64,000 bases of DNA from Stachybotrys elegans (Eukaryota > Ascomycota > Sordariomycetes > Hypocreales > Stachybotryaceae). A program made the position numbers and the translations under genes. A model generated the notes under the pieces. That model searched no databases. It saw only the letters and a list, made by a program, of their open reading frames with translations, and was not told the DNA's origin. The DNA lies in assembly GCA_020746835.1 (NCBI GenBank), contig JAGPNK010000003.1, forward strand, positions 806,001-870,000, given 5' to 3'. This document shows, piece after piece, positions 1 through 11,490 of the stretch (within the stretch, counting starts at the first letter, position 1; every line of letters starts with the position of its first letter).

Positions 1-170
1 GCGGCATTTCCCCAGGCGTATGACAGTCCTTCATAAGCCGGCGCCGAATGTAAGGACACGGTATGTAGATGTCCTTGAATGGGCGCTTCGGGGTCTGAGG
101 CTGGAAGCAGGGTAAAGAGTCGTATTTGAGGGACGGACGAGTCCAAAACATCGTACATCGAGTCCGGCAT
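1..170 (-). CDS. HET-domain protein, 5' end only (runs off left edge)
   Basis: The complement reads open from an ATG at 170 to the window edge (56 codons). The peptide starts MPDSMYDVLDSS and then carries IRLFTLLPASD, LHTVSLHSAPAYEGLSYAWG. The pattern 'I-R-L-x-T-L ... L-x-x-V-S-L ... Y-E-x-L-S-Y-x-W-G' is the opening of the fungal HET domain (heterokaryon incompatibility), which in known members triggers programmed cell death after fusion of unlike hyphae. The rest of the gene lies outside the window, so intactness, other domains and length are unknown. It is transcribed away from the DUF4246 gene, with 492 bp between them. The family call rests on a short but very typical stretch. Confidence 0.75.
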   Translation of the reverse strand, partial: MPDSMYDVLDSSVPQIRLFTLLPASDPEAPIQGHLHTVSLHSAPAYEGLSYAWGNA

Positions 171-662
171 GGTGAGTCGACGAGTTGATGGGATAGGAGG
201 ATGATACAGCGGTTGGTTGAATAAGAATCTTCTCCGGGAGCCGAGTTCTTTATGCAATGGTCCAAAAATCTCTCGCAACCATTACCATGTAGTAGCATAA
301 GGACATTGATGTTGCTGACAATTAACGTGAGCTGCAGGAGAGGTTCGTGGCGAAGCATTTTAACCTGGCCATGCCTGTTCCCCACTTCGCCGCCTGCGCC
401 TATTTTGGACCTTCCTGCGCAATCCTGAATTATGCCTTTGACAATTTAAAACGGATGTTGAGGCTGTGTTGGGCGCTCGATGTCCCCAGTTGATTGCGCG
501 CAAATTCACGTAAGAAATCTTTCATGACATTTCACCCAACCAATATCACCAGAGATATATCAGATCCACAAGTCCCCTCGTCTGGGCTTCTTTCTGTCTT
601 CTTGGAAAAAAGGCGCTGAGCCCTCCTCCCCATGCCGACTAGGCATTTACAACGGCCACGGT
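171..662. other. Spacer between HET 5' end and DUF4246 stop
   Basis: About 490 bp without a coding signal. It should hold the promoter of the leftward HET gene and the 3' end of the DUF4246 gene. I see no repeat or RNA gene. Confidence 0.5.
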
Positions 663-2872
663 CTAGTGCTCGCAAAAGTTGTACTCCATCCTCCCCCATT
701 CTGTCCTCGACTCTTGGTGGTGGTGTGTTCTCTCCTCCATCAACTTGAGCCTATGCTCCTTTGCCTCCTCCAGGCTCATAGGCAGGTCATAATCTCCGAG
801 CTCGGCGCGCACCATGGCGAAAATTTCGGGCGGCAAGTCGTCACTTCGATTTGCCACGTCGCGCAGTGCCTCTGGGCAATCGTCGGCAGCTCTTTCCAAG
901 ATTAGTCTTGCGATAGTCTGTGGAATCTTTTCCGCCTCCGCCTTGTCGAGCCCGCTGAACGTCTTCTCAAGCCACCAGTCTCGCTGCTGCGGGGGGACGT
1001 TGGCTGTACTGATGATGCGATTGTGGGGATCGACAAGCCAAATGGCAATGAAGCGGCGGTGACCTGGCTTGGTCCTGTCCTGGAGCTCGAAGGATGAAAC
1101 GCGATGCTGAAAGGTATTGGGGAACGCAATCAGTCTGCCCTCCTTCGTCTCCACGCTGCCGTAATTCTGTAGGCATGAACCACCCCTCAGTGTCGTACCG
1201 TAGACCAGCTCAAGCCAGCCGAAAGAGTCTTGCCCGACCACATCCTGGAGTTCGTACTGGTCATAGGTGGTTTGCATCCGAAAGTCCAAATAGCTTGATG
1301 TGACGTTCTCCGAATCGAGGTAGTATAAAGCTGTGCCGACAATCTTCTCGTTCAGCATGCCCTCGACATGCCAGCTTCCCTGAGGGAACACTGGCTTTTC
1401 TGGTGTCAGTTCAATGGAGGCCATCTTGACAATAACCTGGAGGTCCTTGAACTTATCCCGTAGCGACTGGCCTGGTTCTACCCCATACTTCCATGGCTGG
1501 AAAGTAGGCGTTTCGGGCTGGACTGGAACACGGGTTCTACACCAATGGATCATCTTCCTGGTCCCTGAGTAGCGGTGTCCTTCTGAATCCTCTTCGTCCT
1601 CGCTTTCGGTATCCGACTCAGACAATGAATCTTCGTCATCCCGCTTGCTCTCGACTTGTGCAGCCTCGGGCAATTTTACCTTCCGCAGCGGAGGGTCCCA
1701 GTTTTCATCGTTTTCATCACTGTTGATAACAAGCAGCAAACTGTCAGTGAATCGAGGAGCAAGAAAACTGCCTGCGTAACTTACTCGGGATTTTCTGGGA
1801 TAGGGTAACGCGGCCGTGTTCTTGAGGATGCTTTTGACTCATCTCTGGGACCTCTCCCCCCTCTGTTGTAGTTGTATGGGATTACGCAGTTCTCCCAGGC
1901 AGGCAGAGCCTTTTCAATGAGCCGTTCAATGACTCGATAAATAGGACGGTACTTGGTAGGGTGGAGATTGTTGATGTAGCTTGTGAAGCGGACCGTGCCG
2001 TCTTCAACAAGCTGGACATTCGACGGAAGCCATTGATAGCTATTGGACCACAGGTTCTGAGGCATCTGCGTACCTACATGCATAAACCTATCCATGAGAC
2101 TTTGATGGGTTTGCGGGGTTTGCGCGGAAATTGTTTCGCCCTTGCCGGCCCAATTGTCGACAGCGTCATCCACACCGACAACTTCATCTTGGAAGACAGG
2201 AGATTTGCCGTAAATTAGAGGATACAAGGAAGGGTGAACCAGGTCCAGGACTTTGCCATCTGATCCTGGGTGCCAATCTGGGTTGGCGGTCTGGTCGGCT
2301 TGGATCTTAGCGAAGGCTTGACGCAACTGTTGCTTGAGTGTCTCGTCCACAAGTGTATCCGACTTAACAATGCTCGCCGAAGCATCCAACGTGAGTATCA
2401 GTCCAGTCACCTTGAAGAATTCTGCTTTGGCTCGGAGCTCCTTGATGCACTTGGGTGACTAGTTAGTACCTTTTCCATGGTTATTGATAAAGGTCATACT
2501 CGCATATTCGAGACATGAGCGGTCCAGCACGGTGCGCAGCCGCTGGGGATACACCCAGCCTATTTTCTCTGGTTCGACTTCCTGTTTGCCTCGGGCAATC
2601 GAGTCATATAAAGGGTTGACAGGGATAGCAAGCGCTTCCTCAATCCACTTTTCGGCAATGACATCGTCAAACACCTTGTCCTCCCAGTTGGGCTTGTCGG
2701 TGAGGTTGTTCATGACCATCATCATAGCAACCTCGCGGACGAGGAGCATAGCAGAGTTAGAGCCGTCACAATCGGGGTGAATCCCAATTGGGTAGATTTC
2801 ACCCTTCTCGCGTATCTGACCTGGCTGGTCATATTGGCGGAGGGGTAGGCCGAGGCCAGGATATTGTTGCAT
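663..2872 (-). CDS. DUF4246 family protein
   Basis: A three-exon gene of roughly 640 residues. Exon 1 runs from ATG at 2872 (MQQYPGLGLPLRQ, the usual DUF4246 opening) to about 2510. Exon 2 ends at 1786 (CCCGA|GTAAG). Exon 3 runs 1719-663 after an acceptor CAACAG. Family landmarks are an internal CIKELRAKAEFF segment, HPSLYPLIYGKSPVF near the middle, a WLPSNV stretch, HRVSSFELQDRTKPGHRRF and the C-terminal YNFCEH. The H..F..D..K.GHR.. block resembles a 2-oxoglutarate/iron oxygenase core; that activity is inference. The exon 1/exon 2 border is not settled: the frame of CIKELR does not join cleanly to any GT donor, and a GC donor near 2503 (TAT|GCGAGT) or a longer intron would be needed. An acidic Ser/Glu-rich segment opens exon 3. 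Function in the cell is unknown. Confidence 0.85.
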
Positions 2873-3476
2873 TTTATAGCTGCGTGGAAGAGGGAAGGAC
2901 GGAAAGGATAAATGACTGTTGAGCTGGGGGTAAAGAGACTGATGAGTGCGGAAGGCCAGTGAATTCCAGCTGTGAGAGGAGGAGCAAAAGCCCTTAAATA
3001 CTTGCTCTGGACAAACACGCGTGTTGGTGGTACGACCGACACGTTGGGAATTACACTTGAAGGGAGATGCAAACGCGCTGTCACATGAGCTGGCAAAAGC
3101 GGGCCGCTCCAGGCAACAAACGAGGGGCCGGTGATGGCTTCCAGGCAACAACCTCGCCTAACCGGATTCAATCCAATCCAGATCAAAGAGGCACTGCCAA
3201 GATCAATTAAGCGGAAATTGCCTTTTTTTTCCCGATTAGGTGTGGTGAGAGTTCCCATTTGTGTGCCCCAATGGGCTACAACCAGCGAATTCGAAGAGGC
3301 CCCCTCTGGCGATAAAGATGAAATCAAATTGATAGATGACACTTGGCAAGAAAATTAGGTTGAGAAAGCGTAAGGCTTGTGGCTGCGGCAATGGCAAGGG
3401 CAATGTCAAGGTTTTCCTAGCCACATGGCAAGTATCGCGATCTCCTACACTGTGACTCACTTTACTCTATACCTCC
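2873..3476. other. Spacer with a relic coding fragment
   Basis: This stretch lies between the DUF4246 start and the phospholipase A2 stop. It is not blank: 3261-3358 on the + strand reads as a short acidic C-terminal peptide (FEEAPSGDKDEIKLIDDT, then a stop) that has a diverged second copy at about 29370-29455. I regard it as debris of a lost gene. The remainder is presumably the DUF4246 promoter. Confidence 0.5.
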
Positions 3477-4117
3477 TCACAGCTTTCCAGCAGCACGCGC
3501 CTTCTCTAGTTCAGCCTCATACTCGGCAATGGCATCAAGATACTCCTCTGGCAGCTCCTCCGTGGTGACAGCCGGCGTCTCACGGCCGAACCATCTCACA
3601 GCCTGGTAGTACACGCGCGCAAGAGCTTCACAAGCACCCTGCTGAGACTCTCCGGAGCACTGATAGTTCAGACTATTGTTTTCAATAATTAACCACTGAA
3701 ATTCCTCCGTGGAAGGGACTGGGAACAACTTACTCCGCAAGGAAGTTGTCGTCAATGGCCAGCTTGTTTGCATCGGTGAAGCGGCTCTGAGCCCGGTAGT
3801 TGCGGTATCCAAAATCGTGGCGCTGGCAGGCAGGCTGCATAACCATCAATCCATTAGAATTTGACCAAATCCGTGCTCGCTGTAGTACTCACATCAAAGG
3901 GGAAGCCGAGCGGGTTGTCGGGAGAGGAGGAGCAGCTGTCGGAAGACCAGTCCAGGGTGGGAGGGTCCTGGGCACTGCGGCGAGCTATGAAGGCAGGCAA
4001 CGACATGCCGAAGAGAAGCTCATCCGTCACGGCAGTCTGTCGACCAACCAGTGTATGGCTCTCTGTGGGAGCAGCCAGGGCGGCGGGGAGTAGAGCAAGC
4101 AGGGATAAGAAATGCAT
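3477..4117 (-). CDS. Secreted fungal phospholipase A2
   Basis: Three exons, 4117-3893, 3834-3734 and 3672-3477, give 173 residues. Residues 1-15 (MHFLSLLALLPAALA) are a signal peptide. The core PACQRHDFGYRNYR is the active-site block of fungal/prokaryotic phospholipase A2 (Pfam phospholip_A2_3), with the His-Asp pair that binds calcium and hydrolyses the sn-2 ester of phospholipids. Cysteines flank it (SSDSCSSSPD upstream, LNYQCSG and GACEALARVYYQAVRWFG downstream), as in the family. The first intron falls exactly before PACQRHD, with donor GTGAGT and acceptor ATGCAG. The protein should act outside the cell or in secretory compartments. It stands alone, with about 1.1 kb free upstream. Confidence 0.9.
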
Positions 4118-5273
4118 CGCGGAGAACTGTGAGTGTCCCAAGAATGGTGCAGGGCGGAGAGCAACAAAGCAGACACTTGAAAGCACAAGAAGCAGGAGGT
4201 GCTTTTATACTTTTCTTTGGCCATTATGTCCTTATGGACCAGTGCGTTGCGTTTCCAGCACGGTACTCCAATGGAGGCCATTTCCCCTCACACCGACCGA
4301 TCATCATACCGATTCGTCGCAGCTGAGGTTTTCCTTCGTGCTACTGCCGTCTTCCAGAAACGGCAGTTGGATATACCCAACTTCCGATTTGTCTTTTTAG
4401 CGTAGGAATGATCGCTTGACATTCTGTCGATCACCCGTAAGCTGAAAAGGCTATCGGCGAAATGTGAACCGGCCATAGGAGAAACTCTGGAGCTTTAGGG
4501 GTTTCTTGATCTGGGCAACGCGTCAGGGGATCTGCAACTTTACTCTTATCTCCACGATGTTTCATATATTGTGCTGAAGTCGACCGTCTACAAATGGAAT
4601 GGTCGGTCATGGTTTAGGAAGCCGGTATATCTAGGACTGCTTTTCAACTGTAGGACATTTGCGTCACAATGTTTCATTTGCCTTCTTTCCCCGCATGTGC
4701 TCCATCAGAGTAGGCCGCAAGAACATTAATACTACCTCGGATGGTTCATGTTACCACCAGCATCGCCGTAGCCGATAGAAAACAGGCATCTCGCTTCATG
4801 CCTCTCTGGTAAAATTTCCTCCAAGTCCGCCCCGCGTAGGATCTTATGACGTTGTAATGTGCAGATACGAGGCACTAAATTATCCACCCTGCGCACTTCG
4901 AGAGCTACCTATATTAAAGTCAATACATTGAATTGCCTACATGTAGGATCGAGGTCTTTGGTTAGCTGCTATACTTGAACAAACTAGATTCCGATATCTT
5001 CCTATTCGCAGCTGTCCCGAGTTATGATTGCTTATACCTACTACCCTGTATCTTCTGACGCTGTTTAACCTTGTCTCTGGGTTTCTTGGAAGAGCAATCA
5101 ATTGTTTGCAAAGCTTGATGGGAGATTCGTTTCATTTCGTTATGGCAGTACATAAACGTTAGCCAAATGCATACATTTAAAGGTCACCTAATAACCATAT
5201 TTGCCATCCAACTTAACACCAGGGTATTCCATATCTCCCAGAGCTACACGAGCCGAGCCACTCCTTTTAATCC
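4118..5273. other. Intergenic, promoter of phospholipase A2
   Basis: About 1.15 kb, relatively AT-rich from about 4540 to 5250, with no convincing ORF. It should contain the PLA2 promoter and the 3' end of the Zn2Cys6 regulator. I see no RNA gene and no repeat. Confidence 0.5.
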
Positions 5274-7701
5274 TTATGAACCATATGTCCCTCCGAACCG
5301 TAGCCAGTCTGATTCCGGATCGGGCACGCCGCTTCTACTTATACCGTCGTTCATAGCCGGCATATGATGTGGCAAAGCGAGGTAGGCCTGGCTGCCCGTG
5401 GTTCTTGACAGGGGCTGTGCCACCTTTGGATAGTTGAAGAAGTCGAAAACATCGATGTGGTGCAGCTCGCTTGGGCTCGCCGTCTGTGACGATGTGGGCT
5501 CTGTTCCTGATTGTCGGGCTGATGATGTGAGGGTGGCGAGATCGTAGGCGCTCCTGGTGAACGAACTGTTAGCAGCACTCGGAAGCATTCATAAAAGGGA
5601 CACCCACTTTCTCATAGCGGTCAAGTCTAACTCTCCCTGGCGTGCCCTTTGGACAACACGAACGAGGATTTTGGCATACCTGTTGGCCACATCCCAGTAC
5701 TGACCAACGTATGTCAGTGTCTCGATAAAGAACTCGATGCGCGGATCGACAGGGCCTCCCGTGGTCGCAGCGTGGACAAGGAGCAACCTAGCAGCAACCC
5801 AAAGTGAAAATGCAAAAGGCGGCCCAAGAAGATCCAGACCGTTAGCCTCAGATACATCTTGGGCAATGTCGCCGAGACTCTGCACGGCTGAGAGACATCT
5901 CTGCATAGCGTAGTGCGAGGGCACGAAGATGTCGGACCGAACAGTGGGATACGCGGCGGAGGAGTGCAAACGAACGACAGCCACAACATAGGCGCTGTGC
6001 AGCATAAACCAGTTGGCCACGCGGCTGGCAGGGTCAGAGTGACAAAGAGCAGAGATCCTGCTGTACTCGCTTGGCAGGCTCTGAAGCCAGCTGTCGAGCG
6101 AGGCGTCGAGCATTCTATACGTGTTTCGCCATGCGGCCATGTCGGGAGCCGATGTGATGTCGATGGGCGTTTTGAGAAAATCGTGGACGCGGCTGACTAT
6201 CTTGAGCATCTCGCAGTGGTAGGAGAAGCTGCCTAGATTGTCTGGCCTGTTGACAGCATACTCAGCAACGCCGTGCGAGCCGTTGGTGGCTGTCGAGGAG
6301 CGCGTGTCGACGGGCACATTGCGCGAGAAGAGGTCGTAGGAGCAGGGAAGCAGACGCTTCATGCGGGTGTCGTCAATAAAAAAATCAAACGACGTGGTGC
6401 CGAGCGTGGCATATCGATCGAGGAGGTAGACCATCCAACAGAGGCGCCGCCGACCTTCATCTTCTATCCAAGAGTCTGGCTGGCCAGGCACCACTCTCTG
6501 CAATGGGTCGCTCGAGGATGGATCCGACAGCTCGGGAGTCAGGTACACGCTGCTCTCGTCGCATAGGCCAAGCTGCCTCACGTTCTGAGCCGATAGAGCC
6601 AACAGATTCCAGCTCCGGGGCCCGTTCGAAGTACCCAGCTCATCTAGACACAGAATCACGAGGGCTCTCAATGCGGGTACACTGACGCGCTCCAAACAGT
6701 ATACCTGAACCGCTTGCCGCGACACTGCGTGATAGTGTGCTCGCATGTCTGGTGGCAAACGAGGGTCCTTGAAAAACCTCAAAGTCGTAGCCACGATGGC
6801 GTGCAGCAGGATTCGATCGGCCTCTTCCATGGACGTGGAGCCAAAGAAGACGGCAAAGGTGGTTTTGCGGTCTAGGATAGGGCACCATGTGTTGCAGTGC
6901 TTAAAGTACAGGTCGACGAGGGTGTACACCATGTCGTGCGGTGGAAACTCGGCGAGAGGCGGGAGATGAGACGATGGACGCTGGGGTATCGAAATACTTG
7001 GTGATGGCGTTGACTGCTTGTCGAGCCCGTTGGCCGCGGTGAAGCCTAAGGAGGGCTGTGATAGAGGTCGAGCGCCATCATGAAGCGCAGAGAAACCATC
7101 GCTGCCGTGGATGTACGAAGTAGATCCAACAGCAGACTTTGCTGGGGTGGAGGACGTAGGAGCTTCATGCTGCCTCAAGCCTTCCAGTTGAGAGGGCGTA
7201 TGGGCGCTGTTGACGGAGGGAGAGTGGATGTGGGTGTGAGAGTTTTGGTCCTGCGAAATGTGCTCCTCGACACGGCGACCGAGGGCCTGAAGGAGGGCAT
7301 CAATGCGGTTGACCTTGGCCTCGAGTTCGAGAGTGAAACCAATGCGACTGCCTGGCTTCTGCCTCTCGAGATAGACACAGGTACGGTTGTGCCCGGCACA
7401 CCAGGAGCATGCAGGCTCGGCACGGTCACACTTGACCTTGCGGGCCTTGCAGAGCTCGCATCTGAGGGGACCCAAGTCAGCAGATCAAGATGCAGAAGGC
7501 AAGGGATGGGAGGGACCACAATTGATACGGGCGAGAATAGAGGAATTGGGAGTTTGCTTACGATGTCTTTGCATGCTTCTCTCTGACTCTTTTGCGCTTC
7601 CTCGATTGGGAGGCACCTGAGTCGTTGAGTCCAGGCTCGTGATCCTCGACGCTCGAGGCCTCATCATGGCTGAGGCCCGAGTTGGGGTCGTCCTCGGCCA
7701 T
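5274..7701 (-). CDS. Zn2Cys6 transcription factor beside glycerol genes
   Basis: Exons 7701-7562, 7461-5608 and 5553-5274 give 757 residues. The binuclear cluster is complete: C48, C51, C58, C65, C68, C75 (CELCKARKVKC...CSWC...C). A basic nuclear signal RKRKRVR sits just before it at 34-40. A linker with a coiled-coil-like segment (LELEAKVNRIDALLQALGRR) follows. The Fungal_trans middle domain comes next (YFKHCNTWCPILDR, RRRLCWMVYLLDRYATL). The first intron lies inside the zinc cluster codons (TC|A CGC side), a position common in this class. It is the nearest gene to glycerol kinase and is read in the same direction, so a role in controlling the glycerol genes is a natural inference from position only. 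I cannot match it to a named regulator. Confidence 0.9.
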
Positions 7702-9764
7702 TGATAGCGAGCGGCTTGGGGGCAGGAAGGGGTGTGTTACGGGTTACGGGGCCAGAGAGAGGGTGCTGCTTGAGTAGTGGGAGTGTTATCGTGGGCCATG
7801 CATCGCATTTCTCGGAGCACGCAGGGGAAGAGCAGAAGGACGACTCCACTGCCGGACCTTCACATGAGCATGGAGGAGAATTGGCCGTCGGTCTGGAACG
7901 AGCTGGACAGGGCGTGGTGCAGGCGATGAGACGAGACGGACGAGGGGAACTGTCGGAAGGCTGAGGGATTGATTGATGGTGGATGGGTATGGGGGTTCCG
8001 TGCAGTCGGGATGGCGAAGGAATACCGAGAAGTCTAGTTGTAAGATTGAGAAGATTGGAGCGAGGGCCAGCGATAGGTCAGGATGCGAAGGATCCGGACT
8101 TCTGTGGCATCTTTCGGACTTCTGAGGTTGGAAGCATCTCGGTGGCGGGCCGGTAGACGACGACCGAGCGCCCAGGAAGCCCACAAGGCGGCGGCCCAGC
8201 GAGTCGCTTACAGGGCCCTGCCAGAGGTGAGGTGGGCGAGGGCGAGAGCGTGGCGACGGATCGCGTGGCTGGTTGGCGCAATGTGGGCTGGACGTGGAGG
8301 GTTGAATGGATGGATGGAGGTTCGGATGGAGCTGGAAATTTTCTCGCTCCAGCAAACACCTGACGCTTGGCCAATGAGCACCCACCAGCTGCACCAAGTT
8401 CCAGCACTTACTAACTGCACTACCTAATTCATCCGTCAGAGGGATATTCGACGGGAACAAGATGGAACGACTCTTTTTTTCTTCTTCTTCTCCATGACAC
8501 GGTTTTGTAGAATGGCCGTGGGGAATCAATTGGCAAGGGGCATTTCGGAAGTTGAGCGAGCCAAGCTGTCATCCTCATCCTCTGCATCTCCATTACGGTC
8601 GGAATAAGTCTGCTCCCCCGGACTTCTTCTCCTCGTCTCTTTGAACAAGCTGTCCTCGTGGCTACAGTTCATCGGGCCTACTTGCCCTGGCGGGCCTAGC
8701 CATGAACCCATAGGACGCTTTTTTTGAGCCTCGCAAGGGAACAGACTCCTTCGCTCTCTGTCTCCTGTCCGGTCCTCGACGCCGGACCCTCTCTTCAGCA
8801 CTAGCTACCGATCCCCCTGCGCTGGGGGGGAAGAGGAGAGGAGGGGGAGGGGGGTGCAGGTAGCAAAGCGCGAGCGCATTCAAGCTGTGGCTTGCAGCGG
8901 ACGAGCGGGTGGCGGCGGATGCTCGTCGTGGGTGTTGGTGATCTCATGCATGGCCGGGCATTTCATCACGCCTGGCCTGTTCCTCCGGGGATGGCCGCCG
9001 TTGCATGTTGCGAGCTGTATGTATCTGATGCGCGACCCCGCAGTTCGTGAGTCGGTTGTGAAGCTATCGCAGCAGAGAGAACCATGCCATGCCATGCCGT
9101 GCCATTGGAGGAGATATCCATGTCCATCCCATCCGTCTTAAACCACACGGCATATCTGCTGTGTTATACATCTATTTCCCCTCACCCGTCCTCCCTACAC
9201 CGAGCTATGTCAACCTCTTACCCCAAATAGCTTCCCCTCAGCGTTGCAATGGCTACCCTCCTCGGACACATACATACATACGGAGTACACCGACGAAGAA
9301 ACCAACCATTTCATCCATCACAAGACCCCGACTTGCATGCCAGGGTGCACAGCCGCTGAACCCCCTCCCCGGCTTCCAATCTCGGCTCCTCCATCTTCGC
9401 CAAAGCTTGGCAGTAACCAACAGGCAAGTCACAGACATGCGAGGACAAGCGACAAGGGAGGGGAACAAAAAGAAGAGTCTTGTGAGAATATTTCATTGAT
9501 AGCGTCAGATTGTACAACATGGTATCACTAGGGATCTTTGGCTTAGCCTCGCCAACACACGCTCGCGCGCCGCCCGAATGTCCCTTTCCTTGTCCTCCCC
9601 ATGCATCAAATGCGCCAAGGCTGTCTCCAATCCCCTCCTCCCAATTCAAGAAAACAAGCACACAGGGATGTCTGCCGGGCACACCAGGAAAGAAAAAAAA
9701 ACAAGACAAGGAATCACATCAAATATGCCCAAGAAACATCCCTCCCAAAGAGCAGAAATAACGC
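7702..9764. other. Long leader/promoter region of the Zn2Cys6 regulator
   Basis: Two kilobases of GC-rich DNA with no believable gene; ORFs here are short and lack family features. Pyrimidine tracts lie near 8463-8500 (CTTTTTTTCTTCTTCTTC). CCGAG/CTCGG pentamers occur at 7811, 8025, 8138, 8164, 9200, 9261 and 9381, not tightly grouped as they are near the enzyme genes. The right end should hold the 3' UTR of glycerol kinase. Confidence 0.45.
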
Positions 9765-11490
9765 TTACAGCCAGCCCTTGCTCATCTGGACGGCCTTTTC
9801 CCACTTGGCGAAGCGGCCGTCAGCCTGCTCGGCCGAGATGCTGGGCTTGAAAATGGTGCGCCCGTCCATGTTGACCTCCTTGAGCTCGTCAAAGTCCTTC
9901 CACACGCCCACGGCCAGACCAGCAGCGATGGCGGCGCCCAGCGCCGTCGTCTCGCGCATGCCAGGGCGGTTGACGGGAATGCCAATAAGATCGGACTGGG
10001 TCTGCCGCGCCACACACACGTCAGTTACAATTACTCTCTTTTTTTCCCTTTTGTTACGTCATAAGTCACACGAACAACCCCCCTCCCCCATATTCCTCCC
10101 CTCTGATGCAGTAGAGGGAGGGGGAAGAATTGCGGTAGTGGAGACATTACGTGGGAAGAATCCAGGGCAGCAAGGGGAAAGAAAAAAAAAAACGTACCTG
10201 CATAATCAGATCCGAGTTGCACATGCCGCCGTCGACAGCTAGCTCCGTCAGGGCCTTGCCGCTGTCCTTCTCCATGGAGTCGAGGATTGCCTTTGTCTGG
10301 AAGCACGTGGCCTCGAGGGTGGCGCGGGCAATGTGGCCGCGCTGGGTGTAGGCGGTGATGCCAAAGATGGTGCCGCGGGCGTCGTCGATCCAGTAGGGCG
10401 CGAAGAGGCCGCTAAAGGCCGTGACAAAGGTGCAGCCGCCGTTGTCGTCGACCGTCTCGGCCAGGGCGCTCAGCTTGGAGGAGGAGTCGATGAAGCCCAG
10501 GTTGTCGACGAGGAACTTGATGCTGGAGCCGGCGACGGCGATGCTGCCCTCGAGGGCGTACATGGTCTTGCCCTCGCCAAAGTCAAAGGCCACCGTCGTC
10601 AGCAGGCCGTGCGTGGAGATGACGGGCTTCTCGCCGACGTTGTACAGCAGGAAGCAGCCGGTGCCGTACGTGTTCTTGGCCAGGCCGGGGTAGAAGCCCT
10701 TTTGGCCGACGAGGGCGGCCGACTGGTCGCCCAGGCAGCCGGTGATCTTGGTGCCGGCCAGCAGGGTGCCGGCGAGGGAGCCGTATGCCTTTGTGTCGGA
10801 GGAGCGGACAATCTTGGGCAGCAGGACCTTGGCGCGGTCGATGCGGAACCAGTCGATGAGCTCTTCGTCGTAGTCGAGCGTCTGGATGTTCATAAACATG
10901 GTGCGCGAGGCGTTGGTGGGGTCCGAGACGTAGACGTCGCGGTCCTTGCCGCCGTTGAGCTTGTACGTCAGCCAGGTGTCGACGGTGCCAAAGGCCAGGA
11001 CGCCGCGCTCGTAGGCGTCCTTGACCTCGGGGACGTTGTCGAGCAGCCACAGCAGCTTGCTGACGGAGGGGTAGGTGGAGAGGGGCAGGCCGCAGCGCGA
11101 GGTGAGCTCGCCGGCGCCGAGGCGGTGCTTGAGGCGGCGGACGAGCTCCTGGGCGCGGGTGTCGGTCCAGACGATGGCGTTGTGCAGGGCCTTGCCGGTC
11201 GTCTTGTCCCAGACGACGGTGGTCTCGCGCTGGTTGGTGATGCCGACGGCCTTGATGTGCTCCTTGGCGTGGCCCTGCGTCTCAAAGGCCTTGACGGCCT
11301 CGTCGATGCACAGCTCGACGGAGCTGACGAGCTCCTCCGGGTCGTGCTCGTGCCAGCCGGGCTGGGGGTAGATTTGCTTGAACTCGGTCTGGTGCGAGGC
11401 CACGACCTCGCCACGGTGGTTGAAGATGAGGAACCGCGAGCTTGTGGTGCCCTGGTCGATGGCGCCGACAAAGGAGGCGGCGGGAGACAT
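9765..11490 (-). CDS. GUT1: Glycerol kinase
   Basis: Exons 11490-10198 and 10001-9765 are joined by a 196-nt intron (CAG|GTACGT ... GCGGCAG|ACC) and give 509 residues, the normal length for the FGGY kinase GlpK/Gut1. Visible landmarks are the N-terminal phosphate loop GAIDQGTTSSRF, the glycerol-contacting ITNQRETTVVWD and WTDTRA segments, GCLGDQSAALVGQ, the FGGY-type block GLFAPYWIDDARGTIFG and the nucleotide-site DGGMCNSDLIMQ. The enzyme makes glycerol-3-phosphate from glycerol and ATP in the cytosol. An in-frame ATG 16 codons upstream (11538) is possible; I prefer 11490 because the domain begins at once and the upstream residues are low in complexity. It faces the aquaglyceroporin across a 3.2-kb divergent spacer. 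Confidence 0.95.

Noticed and set aside
7786..8529. 247-codon open frame on the - strand upstream of the Zn2Cys6 gene
   Set aside because: Pro/Ser/His-rich low-complexity translation with no domain; fits a GC-rich leader region.
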